Shown here piece by piece: positions 1 to 8,402 of a stretch of 15,000 bases of DNA. Where the stretch lies: positions 1 through 15,000 of the forward strand of contig CAZPEM010000080.1 in the NCBI GenBank assembly GCA_964585575.1. The letters run 5' to 3'. The notes under the pieces are model-generated. The model made no database searches, was not told the DNA's origin, and worked only from the letters and a program-made list of their open reading frames with translations. Position 1 is the stretch's first letter. Each line of letters starts with the position of its first letter. The position numbers were made by a program, and so were the translations under genes. The stretch comes from UBA4655 sp964585575 (GTDB lineage Bacteria; Planctomycetota; Planctomycetia; Pirellulales; UBA1268).

Positions 1-1058
1 CGGTTCTGCACCCACTCGAACCAGCTCGCCGTCACGCCGCCGGCGTTGGCGAGGATGTCGGGCAGCGAGATGATCCCCTTCGCCTCGAAGATCGCGTCGG
101 CCTCCGGCTCCACCGGCGCGTTGGCCGCCTCGATGATGATCGGCGCCCGGACCGAAGCCGCATTCGAGGCGTTGAGCACGCCACCGAGCGCCGCGGGAAT
201 GAGAACGTCCACGTCCATCGCCAGCAGTTCGGCGTTGCCGATCGCGTCGCCGCCCGTGAAGCCCTCGAGCCGGCCCCGGTTGGCGCCCACGTGCCGCAGG
301 GCCGCGAGCACGTCGATCCCCTCGGCGCGGTGAAATCCGCCCGTCGCATCGCTCACCGCCACGATCCGACACTCGGCGTCGCGAAGGAACTTGGCCGTGT
401 GGCTGCCGACGTTGCCAAAACCCTGGATCGCCACGCGGGTGCCCGGCAGCTTCTTCCCGAGGCGGCTCAGGAGCTTCGTCGTGAGGATGCCAACGCCGCG
501 GCCGGTCGCCTCCTCGCGGCCGGCGATGCCGTGATACTCGACCGGCTTCCCGGTCACGCAGGCCGGCGAGAAACCGTGGTACTTGCCATACTGATTCATG
601 ATCCAGGCCATGGTTTCGGAGCTCGTGCCCATGTCGGGGGCGGGGATGTCGACGTCGGGGCCAAAGAGGTCGTGGATCGCGTCGACGAACCGGCGGGTGA
701 TCCGCTCGAGCTCGTGGCGGCTCCGGGCCGCCGGGTCGAGGGCGATGCCCCCCTTCGCACCGCCGTAGGGGATGTTCACGACCGCCGTCTTCCAGGTCAT
801 GAGCGAGGCGAGCGCCCGCACTTCGTCGAGATCGACCTCGTGGTGGTAGCGGAGGCCGCCTTTCAGCGGGCCCCGGGCGTCGTTGTGTTGCACGCGGTAG
901 CCGATGAAGGTCGTCAGCTCCCCGGAATCGAGCTCCACCGGAATCTGCACCTGAACCTCCCGCTTCGCGGTCAAGAGGAGCTTCCGCATGTTGTCGGAGA
1001 GGTCGAGCTCCTCGGCGGCCCGGTCGAAATAGATGCGGGTGGAGTCGGTGGAACGCAT
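1..1058 (-). CDS. gdhA: Glu/Leu/Phe/Val-type glutamate dehydrogenase (3' end beyond window)
   Basis: Oxidoreductase interconverting glutamate and 2-oxoglutarate plus ammonia with NAD(P), in the cytoplasm. The minus-strand frame from the ATG at 1058-1056 stays open to the left edge (352 codons of roughly 410-450 expected). Visible family motifs: GPLKGGLRYHHEV around residues 63-75 with a substrate-binding Lys at 66, KTAVVNIPYGGAKGG at 90-104 with the catalytic Lys at 102, PAPDMGTSSETMAW at 139-152 with the conserved catalytic Asp at 142, and the Rossmann dinucleotide loop GFGNVGS at 213-219. The sequence ends inside the conserved NAGGVTASWFEWVQN segment, so only the C-terminal helices are missing. 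NAD versus NADP preference, and Glu versus another amino acid, cannot be fixed from this. It is transcribed divergently from the kinase-like gene, with 113 bp between the start codons. Confidence 0.95.
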   Translation of the reverse strand, partial: MRSTDSTRIYFDRAAEELDLSDNMRKLLLTAKREVQVQIPVELDSGELTTFIGYRVQHNDARGPLKGGLRYHHEVDLDEVRALASLMTWKTAVVNIPYGGAKGGIALDPAARSRHELERITRRFVDAIHDLFGPDVDIPAPDMGTSSETMAWIMNQYGKYHGFSPACVTGKPVEYHGIAGREEATGRGVGILTTKLLSRLGKKLPGTRVAIQGFGNVGSHTAKFLRDAECRIVAVSDATGGFHRAEGIDVLAALRHVGANRGRLEGFTGGDAIGNAELLAMDVDVLIPAALGGVLNASNAASVRAPIIIEAANAPVEPEADAIFEAKGIISLPDILANAGGVTASWFEWVQN

Positions 1059-1075
1059 GGGAATCCCTTCCGGTT

Positions 1076-1099
1076 GATCGGGGCTCGGAAAGCCCGATC
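1076..1099. repeat. Imperfect hairpin in the gdhA/pseudokinase divergent intergenic region
   Basis: A stem of nine base pairs with one bulged G (GATC-g-GGGCT / AGCCC-GATC) and a five-base loop. A second short hairpin (stem CGGCTT/AAGCCG, loop of six) lies at 1112-1129. Neither is followed by a T-run, so neither looks like an intrinsic terminator. They sit between two divergent starts, partly over the candidate promoter boxes, and could be operator half-sites. That role is inference only. Confidence 0.4.
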
Positions 1100-1125
1100 G
1101 TAGCCACGCCGCGGCTTCGGCGAAA
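1097..1125 (-). promoter_or_regulatory. Candidate sigma70-like promoter of gdhA
   Basis: Read on the minus strand, TTTCGC (1125-1120) is followed after 17 nt by TACGAT (1102-1097). The -10 hexamer fits TANNNT and is preceded by GGC, as in other candidate boxes in this window. The -35 is weak. The leader to the ATG at 1058 would be about 30 nt. Confidence 0.3.
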
Positions 1126-1171
1126 GCCGGCAGAAACGCTAGGATGTCGGGCGTTCCCGACGCCTGCTCCC

Positions 1172-4107
1172 ATGTCCACCGCAAAGCCGAAGCCACAATC
1201 CGCCGCCGATTTCTGGAGCATCGTCGCCAAAAGCGGCCTCCACGACCCCGCGCAGCTGGCGGCCCTGCGGGCGGCGTTCGAAGCCGCGACCGCCGGCAGG
1301 CCGGTCGATGCCGCGGCGGCGGCCTCGTGGATCGTGTCGCACAAGCAGCTCACCGGCTGGCAGGCGAGGCGGCTTCTCCGGGGAGACGCCGGACCGTTCA
1401 CGATCGGCGACTACCGGCTCCTCGAACGGATCGACTCGCCGGTCGGTGCGATCCTCCTTCGGGCCTTGCACCTGCCGTCGGCCAGGTCCGTGGTCGTCGC
1501 GATGCTCGACCGGCGACGATGCCGCGACATCGAGGCGTGGACCACCATCGTGCGGCGAACCGCGACCGCCCACCACATGGCCGACCCGACGTTCTCGAGA
1601 ACATGGGCCCTCGAGCAGATCGACGGCAACCGGATCATCGTCTGCGAGGACGTGGTGGGGCCGACGCTCCTGGTCGAAATCGCGAAGCGGGGCGGGCTGC
1701 CGCTGCAGGAAGCCGGCTGGGTCGCGCTCTCGCTCGCCCGTGCCGTGGTGGAACACCATCAATCGTGCGGGATTCACGGGGCGATCTCGCTCGATTCGCT
1801 CCGTCGCGACCCGCAGACCGGAGGGGTGCGGCTGCTGCAGTATCCGCTCGTGGGAGACCCGCACGCCTCGCCTCCGCGGGTTCCACTGGAGAATCCCGAG
1901 GCGGTCTCCAAGATGGGAACGCAGGTCGCCTTCCTCGCCCCGGAATGCATCCTCAGCGGCGGGACGCTCGACGAGGCGTGCGACATCTACGCGATCGGGT
2001 GCGTGCTGGCGTCGCTCGTCAGCGGGAGCGTGCCGGGCTGGAAGGGATCCGCCGAGGCCACGCTCACCCATGCCGCCACGAGTGGATTCGATCCGCCCGG
2101 CCCGCCGGAGGTGCCGCTCGAGGTGGGCATGCTCGTCGGCTACCTCGCCGCCCGCGATCCCGCGCAGCGGTATGCGACCGCGGCCGACGCCGCCGCCGCG
2201 ATCGCCGCCTGCTTCGGCTTTCCGGAGGTGACCGCCTCCGCCGCGACTCGCAGCGGGGGCGACGATTTCTTCCTGGCGACGCCGCAGCCGGATCCCTCGC
2301 CGCCCGACATCGACATCAACATCGACATCAACATCGACATCAACACCGACGTCAACGTCGACGCGGCCCCCGCGGCGGCACCAACCACACCGCAGCCAGG
2401 CGAAATCGGCGACGCGACGCAGCGGGCCCGCCGCCGGGCTGCGATCTTCCGCGCCGCCGTGGCCGGGCTCGCCGCGGCCCTGCTGGCGGGCGTGGTGGTC
2501 GTCGCCCTCATCGGGCAGCGTGACGGCGAGGCCGATCCCAAACGGGACAGCGCGGTCGATCTCCAAAGCGACAGCGAGGCCGACTCCCAACGCGAGCCGA
2601 GCGAGNNNNNNNNNNNNNNNNNNNNNNNNNNNNNNNNNNNNNNNNNNNNNNNNNNNNNNNNNNNNNNNNNNNNNNNNNNNNNNNNNNNNNNNNNNNNNNN
2701 NNNNNGCCGCAGCCGCCGCAGGCACCGCCGCAGCCGCCGCAGGCACCCTTGCAGCCGCCGCAGCCGCCACACGTGGTGCGCGTGGCCGACTCCGGGGCCC
2801 TCTGGGACGCACCGACGCACACGGGCCCTCCATCGCTCGACTTCGCTCCGCCCGGATCGCAGGTGATGCTGATCGTACGGCCTGCCGACATGCTCGCGAC
2901 CGCCGAGGGAGCACGCTTCCTCGAGGCGGTCGGCCCCGTGGCGGAGGCGGCGATCCGCGACGCCGCCGCGGTCTGCGGCTGCGAACCCTCCGGAATCGAA
3001 CGAATCCTCGCCGGCTGGCAGGTCGACCAGAAGGGGGCGACGCTCGCGGGCTTCGCGTTCGAACTCGCCGAGCCGCTCGATTCGGAGAACCCGCCTGCCG
3101 CCTGGAAATCGACGAAACATCTCGCGATGGCCCTGCCGAAATCCCACGGCGGACGGCTGCTCGTCGCCGCCCCACCGGAACTGCTCACGCTCATGCTCGA
3201 GACCCAGGGGGAGCCGCAGCTGACAGCCGACATGCAGCGGCTCGCCGAACGGCTCGACGCGGGCCGGCACGTGGTCGTCATGGGCTCGCCCGCGTTCCTG
3301 GAGAACGACGGCCGCGACATGCTCTCCGGACCGCTCGGACGGCTCGCCGAGCCCGTGGCACGGTTCTTCGGCGCGGGCGTGCGGGCGGCGGCGGTTTCTC
3401 TCCACTTCGGCGAGACCTCCTCCTACGCCGAACTGCTCGCCGTGCCTCCCCGCGACGTCGCGGCCGCGGCCGTGGCGGCGTCGCTCGCGAAGAACTTCGC
3501 ATCGCTGCCCGACACGGTGGAGGAATTCATCGCCTCGCTCGACCTCCACCCCTACGGCCGCAAGCTCGTCACCCGGCTGCCGGCGATGGTGCGGGCCGTC
3601 GAGGCGAACCTCCGTCGGGGCACCGAGGAGTCGATCGCCGTCGTGAACTGCCATCTGCCTCCGACCGCCCCCCACAACCTCGCCCTCGCCGCGGAAATCG
3701 TGCTCGAGCAGCGGCCAGGCCGGGCGACCGCCGCGACGGGCGGAGCGGGCCGGGCCGGAAAGGGAGCCGCCGAAGCCCTCGCCCGGAAGATCACGCTCTC
3801 GTTTCCCCGCGACAGCCTCGACCGCACGCTGCAGACCATCTCCGACGAAATCGGCGTGCCGTTCGAGATCCTCGGCGGCGACCTTCGGCTGAAGGGCATC
3901 ACGCAAAACCAGTCGTTCAGCCTCGACGAACGCGACCAGACCGTCGACGCGATCCTGCGGACGATCCTCATGAAGGCGAACCCCGACGGCCATCTGGTCT
4001 ACGTCATCCGCAAGAAGGACGGCGTGGAATCGATCGTGATCACGACCCGCGAGGCGTGCGAGAACCGCGGGGAGCCGATCCCCGAGGTTTTCCGGAAGCA
4101 ACCCTGA
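1172..4107 (+). CDS. Membrane-anchored Ser/Thr pseudokinase with C-terminal STN-like domain (interrupted by assembly gap)
   Basis: One protein split by the N-run at 2606-2705. The first part is 478 codons. After the gap the frame resumes at 2707 for 466 codons. Residues 12-80 match the N-terminal module common in planctomycete kinases (FWSIVAKSGL, then KQLTGWQARRLL). The kinase fold follows from residue 79 to about 345: the APE motif is intact (256-258) and so is the alpha-F Asp in DIYAIGC (271). However, the glycine loop is absent, the VAIK Lys is Met111, HRD reads HGA (202-204), the Asn of the catalytic loop is missing, and no DFG is present. It is therefore most likely a catalytically dead kinase. 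An Asp/Asn repeat (379-397), a transmembrane helix (about 426-447), a Gln/Pro repeat linker, an unrecognised extracytoplasmic region (about 2760-3770) and an STN/secretin-N-like domain (about 3778-4075) follow. No good Shine-Dalgarno sequence precedes the ATG. The true gap must be 2 modulo 3 bases for an intact gene. A two-gene reading is less likely. Confidence 0.8.
2306..2362 (+). repeat. 12-bp tandem repeat encoding a (Asp-Ile-Asn-Ile)n segment
   Basis: The unit atcgacatcaac recurs about three times exactly and then decays (accgacgtcaac, gtcgac). In frame it gives alternating acidic/amide and aliphatic residues, DIDINIDINIDINTDVNVD, in the cytoplasmic juxtamembrane linker of the pseudokinase. 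Slippage expansion is the likely origin. The function is unknown. Confidence 0.85.
2606..2705. other. Assembly gap (100 N) inside the pseudokinase gene
   Basis: Exactly 100 N, a conventional placeholder length. The reading frame before the gap (codon boundary at 2606) and after it (codon boundary at 2707) do not match for a 100-base gap. It is flanked by repetitive sequence (Asp/Ser-rich before, PQPPQAP-coding after), which probably broke the assembly. Confidence 0.97.
2707..2769 (+). repeat. Tandem repeat encoding a Pro/Gln-rich linker
   Basis: Short units built on ccgcagccgccgcaggca encode PQPPQAPPQPPQAPLQPPQP. This is the edge of a longer repeat lost in the preceding gap. In the protein it forms a flexible extracytoplasmic spacer between the membrane helix and the folded C-terminal part. 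Confidence 0.8.
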
Positions 4108-4123
4108 CGGCGAGCAGGGCCGT

Positions 4124-5464
4124 TCAGTCGAGGACCGCGACCGCGATCGTGGTGTAGATCACGATGCCGACGATGTCGACGATCGCCGACACGAAGGGGT
4201 TGCTCATGAGCGCGGGATCGAGGCCCACCGACCGGAAGAGCAACGGCAGCACCGAGCCGACGAGCGTTCCCATCATCACGACCGCCATGATCGTGATCGG
4301 AATCACGACGGCAGCGGCGGCGGAGGGGGCGTAGACGATCGCGAGCAGGTAGCCCGGCACGGCCAGGAGCGTGCCGAGGAGCAGGCCGAGCACCGCCTCG
4401 CGCCTGAGGATCTTCCGCCAGTCGGCGAGCTTGCAGTCGCCCGTGGAGAGCGCCGTGATCACGAGCGTCGCCGACTGGTTGCCGGAATTTCCGCCGGTCG
4501 CGATGACGAGCGGGATGAAGGCGATCAACCAGCCGTGCTCGAGCGGCGATTGCGAGAGCACGAGCGCCGTGAGCATGGCGGTCGCGAAGAGGATCGTGAG
4601 CCACACGCCCCGCTTCCAGGTCATCGACAGGACGGCGGCCTCCAGGTAGCTCTGGCCGAGCGGCGCGATGGCGGCGATCCGCTGGGCGTCGTCGGTGGCC
4701 TCCTGACGGACGGCGTCGAGCACGTCGTCGTGCGTGACGATCCCGACCAGCCGATTCTCGTCGTCCACCACCGGGATGGCGAGGAAGTCGAAGCGGGCGA
4801 GCTTGTGCACGACCTGCTCGCTCGACTCGTCCACCCGCACGCGGATGACGTCGGTCTCCATGAGGTCGGAGACGAGCGAGGTCGGCCGGGCGAGGATGAG
4901 GTCGCGCAGCGACACGAACCCCACGAGGTGCCGCTCGCCGTCGAGGACGTAGATGTAGTAGATCGATTCGCTGTCGGGGGCCTGCGAGCGGAGCCGGGTG
5001 ATCGCCTCGCCCGCCGTGATGTCGGCCGGGAGCGAAGCGTACTCCGTCGTCATGAGGGCCCCGGCCGAACCGTCGGGGCAGGAGAGGAGCATGCGGATGT
5101 CGTGCCGCTCGGCCTTCGCGACCAAGGGCAGGATCTCCTCGACGAACCCCGGATCGAGCTCGCGGAGCAGGTCGTCGCGGTTGTCGGCCGCCATCGCCTC
5201 GAGCAGCTCGCCGAGCCGGTGCCGATCGGCCGACTCGAAGAGTTCCACCTGCCGCGACATCGCGTAGTAGGGGAATATCTCGGCCTGCCGCTCGACCGGC
5301 ACGCTCGCGAGAAGCTGCCAGATCTCCGGCGGATCGAGCCCCTCCGAAAACTCCGCCACGGTGGCGGGATGAAGCTCCTCGGCCACCTCGCGAAGGCCCT
5401 GCGCATCCCCCTCCGCGATCATCACGCGGAGTTCCGGGATCAGGATCGGGTTGGCGGCCGGCAT
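4124..5464 (-). CDS. mgtE: MgtE-family magnesium transporter
   Basis: Mg2+-selective channel of the inner membrane gated by intracellular Mg2+. From the ATG at 5464 it is 446 residues, normal for the family. Order of domains: MgtE N-terminal superhelical domain (about 10-130) with the LDP repeats, a CBS pair (about 135-255; VGFVSLRDLIL and VGIVTHDDVLD end the two CBS motifs), then a five-helix membrane domain from about 285. The signature GGNSGNQ is at about 324-330 (GGNAGNQ in most members). The last helix carries NPFVSAIVDIVGIVIY, whose Asp corresponds to the pore Asp of the Thermus protein. A GTG at 5500 would add 12 residues. I prefer the ATG because GGAGGG lies about 14 nt upstream and the domain starts right after it. 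It converges with the pseudokinase gene 16 bp away and diverges from the cytochrome gene. Confidence 0.95.
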   Translation of the reverse strand: MPAANPILIPELRVMIAEGDAQGLREVAEELHPATVAEFSEGLDPPEIWQLLASVPVERQAEIFPYYAMSRQVELFESADRHRLGELLEAMAADNRDDLLRELDPGFVEEILPLVAKAERHDIRMLLSCPDGSAGALMTTEYASLPADITAGEAITRLRSQAPDSESIYYIYVLDGERHLVGFVSLRDLILARPTSLVSDLMETDVIRVRVDESSEQVVHKLARFDFLAIPVVDDENRLVGIVTHDDVLDAVRQEATDDAQRIAAIAPLGQSYLEAAVLSMTWKRGVWLTILFATAMLTALVLSQSPLEHGWLIAFIPLVIATGGNSGNQSATLVITALSTGDCKLADWRKILRREAVLGLLLGTLLAVPGYLLAIVYAPSAAAAVVIPITIMAVVMMGTLVGSVLPLLFRSVGLDPALMSNPFVSAIVDIVGIVIYTTIAVAVLD

Positions 5465-5526
5465 GCAGGCGTTTGTACCCTCCGAGGGGCGTTTCCGCAC
5501 CCCGCGACTGGCGAAGGGCGGCTTCG

Positions 5527-5555
5527 TTGTCGCCCCGCCGGGGGAGCGCTAGACT
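5527..5555 (+). promoter_or_regulatory. Candidate sigma70-like promoter of the dihaem cytochrome gene
   Basis: TTGTCG (5527-5532), a 17-nt spacer, then TAGACT (5550-5555). Only six bases separate the -10 box from the ATG at 5562, so initiation would fall at or next to the start codon and give a leaderless mRNA. The purine-rich GGGGGAG at 5540-5546 would then be untranscribed. If the promoter lies further upstream, that stretch is instead a Shine-Dalgarno sequence. Confidence 0.45.
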
Positions 5556-5561
5556 GCCGGC

Positions 5562-7016
5562 ATGCCCCGCACGCAGCCGTTTCTCGCCGCATCGGTCCTC
5601 ACGGCGATCGCCGTGGCGACCGCCCTCCCCGCGTTCTCCGCGGAACCCGGCTGGAACCACCTTCGCTCGCGGGCGTACCTGCCGCCCGATTTCGACCAGG
5701 AGGTCTTCGAGGCCCTGCCGACGGTCTGGGAGGAGCCTGCCGCCTTGCAGGCCGCGTCTGCCACTCCGGAGGCTCGCCGCCGGATGGCGATGGACCGCTA
5801 CGGCCTCACGCCCGACCCGGCCGATCCGTCGAAGCCGCTGCAGTATGTCGTGGCCGCGGACGGCTCCTGGACGATGAGCTGCCTCGCCTGCCACCAGGGT
5901 CAACTCGGCGGCCGCGTGATCCCGGGACTGCCCAACTCGAACTACGCGCTCGAGACGCTCACCGAGGACGTCCGGCTCGTGAAGGTGAAGCAGCGGAAGC
6001 CGTTCGGACACATGGACATGGGGTCGCTTCTGCTGCCGCTGGGCACGACCAACGGCACGACCAACGCGGTCATGTTCGGGGTCGCCCTCATGCGACACCG
6101 CGATGCCGATCTCGAGATCGTGCACAGGCCGCCGAAGTTCGACATGGTCCACCACGACATGGACGCCCCGCCCTGGTGGCACTACGCGAAGAAGAAGCGG
6201 CTGTATGCCGACGGATTCGCGGCGAAAGGCCACCGGATGCTCATGCAGTTCCTCCTCGTCAAGGAGAACGGCCCGGAAAAGTTCCGCCAGTGGGAGGATG
6301 AGTTTCGCGAGATCGAGGCCTGGCTCCTGTCGCTCCGGCCGCCGCGGTGGCCGGGCAGGGTCGATGCCGAGTTGGCCGAGCGAGGGAGGGTGGTTTTCGG
6401 GCGGCACTGCGCCGACTGCCACGGCACCTATTCCGACGCGGGCGACACCTACCCCGGAAAAATCGTCGCCATCGACGAGATCGGGACCGACCGCGTGCGG
6501 TTCGACTCGCTCACGAGGGAGAACCGCCGCGACTTGAACGAAAGCTGGTTNNNNNNNNNNNNNNNNNNNNNNNNNNNNNNNNNNNNNNNNNNNNNNNNNN
6601 NNNNNNNNNNNNNNNNNNNNNNNNNNNNNNNNNNNNNNNNNNNNNNNNNNGGCCGCGGGATCGCAGGCGAGCCGGGCGTGGACGACCCGGCCGGCTACGT
6701 CGCTCCGCCGCTCGACGGCATCTGGGCCTCCGCGCCCTATTTTCACAACGGCTCCGTGCCGACGCTCTGGCACCTGCTCCACCCCGAAAGCCGGCCGGTC
6801 GTCTGGAAGCGGTCGAGCGACGGCTACGACGAGCGGAGGGTGGGGCTCGAGGTCGAGGAGCGGGCCGCGATGCCCGCCGGAAAGCTCCCGCCGGTGGAAC
6901 GACGACGGCATTTCGACACGACGAAGCCAGGCAAGTCGGCGGCGGGGCACGACTACCCCGACCAGCTCTCCGAGGAGGAGAAGACGGCGGTTCTCGAGTA
7001 CCTCAAGACCCTCTAG
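5562..7016 (+). CDS. Secreted RoxA/MauG-like dihaem cytochrome c (interrupted by assembly gap)
   Basis: Periplasmic c-type cytochrome with two covalent haem sites: CLACH at residues 107-111 and CADCH at 283-287. A Sec signal peptide covers residues 1-27 (hydrophobic core, cleavage after AFSA). Between the haems lie WWHYAKKKRLYADGF (205-219) and a long helical region. After the gap comes PPLDGIWASAPYFHNGSVPTL, the segment seen in MauG/cytochrome c peroxidase relatives and in rubber-oxygenase-like (RoxA) proteins. The total of about 484 residues and the large inter-haem domain fit a RoxA-like rather than a short peroxidase layout. The substrate is unknown, since RoxA homologues in other lineages need not cleave rubber. 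The 100-N run covers about 33 residues if the stated length is right, and the frame is continuous across it. thiC follows 45 bp downstream, possibly co-transcribed. Confidence 0.8.
   Translation: MPRTQPFLAASVLTAIAVATALPAFSAEPGWNHLRSRAYLPPDFDQEVFEALPTVWEEPAALQAASATPEARRRMAMDRYGLTPDPADPSKPLQYVVAADGSWTMSCLACHQGQLGGRVIPGLPNSNYALETLTEDVRLVKVKQRKPFGHMDMGSLLLPLGTTNGTTNAVMFGVALMRHRDADLEIVHRPPKFDMVHHDMDAPPWWHYAKKKRLYADGFAAKGHRMLMQFLLVKENGPEKFRQWEDEFREIEAWLLSLRPPRWPGRVDAELAERGRVVFGRHCADCHGTYSDAGDTYPGKIVAIDEIGTDRVRFDSLTRENRRDLNESWXXXXXXXXXXXXXXXXXXXXXXXXXXXXXXXXXXGRGIAGEPGVDDPAGYVAPPLDGIWASAPYFHNGSVPTLWHLLHPESRPVVWKRSSDGYDERRVGLEVEERAAMPAGKLPPVERRRHFDTTKPGKSAAGHDYPDQLSEEEKTAVLEYLKTL
6551..6650. other. 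Assembly gap (100 N) inside the dihaem cytochrome gene
   Basis: Exactly 100 N. The frame on both sides is consistent with a length of 1 modulo 3, so 100 is possible but not shown. The gap hides the region between the second haem motif and the GIWASAPYFHNG segment, where a haem axial ligand could lie. Confidence 0.97.
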
Positions 7017-7023
7017 AACCTGC

Positions 7024-7029
7024 TACACT
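7024..7029 (+). promoter_or_regulatory. Candidate -10 box upstream of thiC
   Basis: TACACT preceded by TGC, 32 nt before the thiC ATG and just after the stop codon of the cytochrome gene. No clear -35 hexamer is visible, so thiC may have its own start, be read through from upstream, or both. Confidence 0.25.
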
Positions 7030-7061
7030 CTGCACTGAAACGCACCGCAGGAGAATCGCAG

Positions 7062-8402
7062 ATGACCCAGCTCGAGGCCGCCCGCAACGGCGACATCACC
7101 CCGGAGATGCAGTACGTCGCCAAACGCGAGGACCTGCCGGAATCGGTGATCCAGTCGGAGGTGGCGAAGGGACGGATGGTGATCCCCGCCAACAGGGTGC
7201 ACCTGTCGAAGCGGCTCGAGCCGATGTGCATCGGGATCGCGTCGCTCACGAAGATCAACGCCAACATCGGCAACTCTGCCGTCACCAGCGACGTCGAGGA
7301 GGAGTTGCGGAAGCTCCACATGGCGGTCCACTACGGCGCCGACACGGTGATGGACCTCTCCACCGGCAAGGAGATCGACGCGATCCGCCGGGCGATCATC
7401 GAGGCCTCGCCCGTGCCGATCGGGACGGTGCCGATCTACCAGATGCTCGAGGAACTCGGCGGCGACATCGAGGACATGAAGCCGCAGCACTTCCTCGACA
7501 TGTGCGAGAAGCAGGCGAGCCAGGGGGTGGACTACATGACCGTCCATGCGGGCCTGCTGCTCGAGCACCTCGCCCTCACGACGAAGCGGATCACCGGGAT
7601 CGTCAGCCGCGGCGGGTCGCTCATCGCGAAATGGATGATGTCCCACCGCCAACAAAACCCTCTCTACACCCACTTCGAGGATCTCTGCGACATCTTCCGG
7701 GAATACGACGTCACCTGGAGCCTCGGCGACGGACTGCGACCGGGGGCGATCGCCGACGCGAGCGACGAGGCGCAGTTCGCGGAGCTTCACGTGCTCGGAG
7801 AGCTGACGCGACGGGCGTGGAAAAAGGGCTGCCAGGTCATGGTCGAGGGCCCCGGCCACGTGCCGATGGACCAGATCGACATGAACGTGAAGCGGCAGAT
7901 GCAGGAGTGCGACGAGGCCCCGTTCTACGTGCTCGGCCCGCTCGTCACCGACATCGCCCCCGGCTACGACCACATCACGAGTGCGATTGGCGCGGCCCTC
8001 GCCGGCTGGAGCGGCGCGGCGATGCTCTGCTACGTGACGCCGAAGGAACACCTCGGCCTGCCCGACGCGGAGGACGTGCGGCAGGGGGTGATCGCCTACA
8101 AGATCGCGGCGCACGCCGCCGATCTCGCCAGGCACCGCAAGAACGCAAGGAACCGGGACGACGCGCTCTCCCGGGCCCGCTTCGCCTTCGACTGGAACGA
8201 GCAGTTCCGGCTCGCGCTCGACCCCGAGACCGCGAGGAAGTATCACGACGAGACGCTCCCGCAGGACACCTTCAAGAGCGCCCACTTCTGCAGCATGTGC
8301 GGCCCGAAGTACTGCTCGATGAAGATCACGCAGGAGATCCGCGAGATGGCCGAGGCCGACGCCGCCGGCACGAGCCAGCCGATGGCGATCCAGCTGCCGT
8401 AG
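7062..8402 (+). CDS. thiC: Phosphomethylpyrimidine synthase ThiC
   Basis: Radical-SAM enzyme converting 5-aminoimidazole ribotide to HMP-phosphate, the pyrimidine half of thiamine. It is 446 residues, the short bacterial form without the extra N-terminal domain found in the E. coli enzyme. The C-terminal cluster motif CSMCGPKYC gives Cys410, Cys413 and Cys418 (CX2CX4C) for the non-canonical [4Fe-4S] site. Other hallmark segments are present: VTSDVEEELRKLHMAVHYGADTVMDLS near 75-102, PGHVPMDQIDMN around 265-276, and YDHITSAIGAA around 303-313. The start is firm: AGGAG lies about eight bases before the ATG. No TPP riboswitch fits in the 45 bp upstream. It converges with the DUF1080 gene. Confidence 0.97.
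   Translation: MTQLEAARNGDITPEMQYVAKREDLPESVIQSEVAKGRMVIPANRVHLSKRLEPMCIGIASLTKINANIGNSAVTSDVEEELRKLHMAVHYGADTVMDLSTGKEIDAIRRAIIEASPVPIGTVPIYQMLEELGGDIEDMKPQHFLDMCEKQASQGVDYMTVHAGLLLEHLALTTKRITGIVSRGGSLIAKWMMSHRQQNPLYTHFEDLCDIFREYDVTWSLGDGLRPGAIADASDEAQFAELHVLGELTRRAWKKGCQVMVEGPGHVPMDQIDMNVKRQMQECDEAPFYVLGPLVTDIAPGYDHITSAIGAALAGWSGAAMLCYVTPKEHLGLPDAEDVRQGVIAYKIAAHAADLARHRKNARNRDDALSRARFAFDWNEQFRLALDPETARKYHDETLPQDTFKSAHFCSMCGPKYCSMKITQEIREMAEADAAGTSQPMAIQLP

Noticed and set aside
2306..2362. Possible CRISPR-like array
   Set aside because: The repeats are 12 bp, contiguous and in coding frame, with no spacers.
2140..4101. Minus-strand open frame opposite the pseudokinase
   Set aside because: The antisense translation has no recognisable domain. 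The plus strand has a kinase fold, a transmembrane helix and an STN-like domain.
4535..6301. Long plus-strand open frame across mgtE and the cytochrome gene
   Set aside because: It lies opposite or out of phase with two clearly recognised genes, and its translation is Arg/His-rich without any motif. Such frames are expected in GC-rich DNA.
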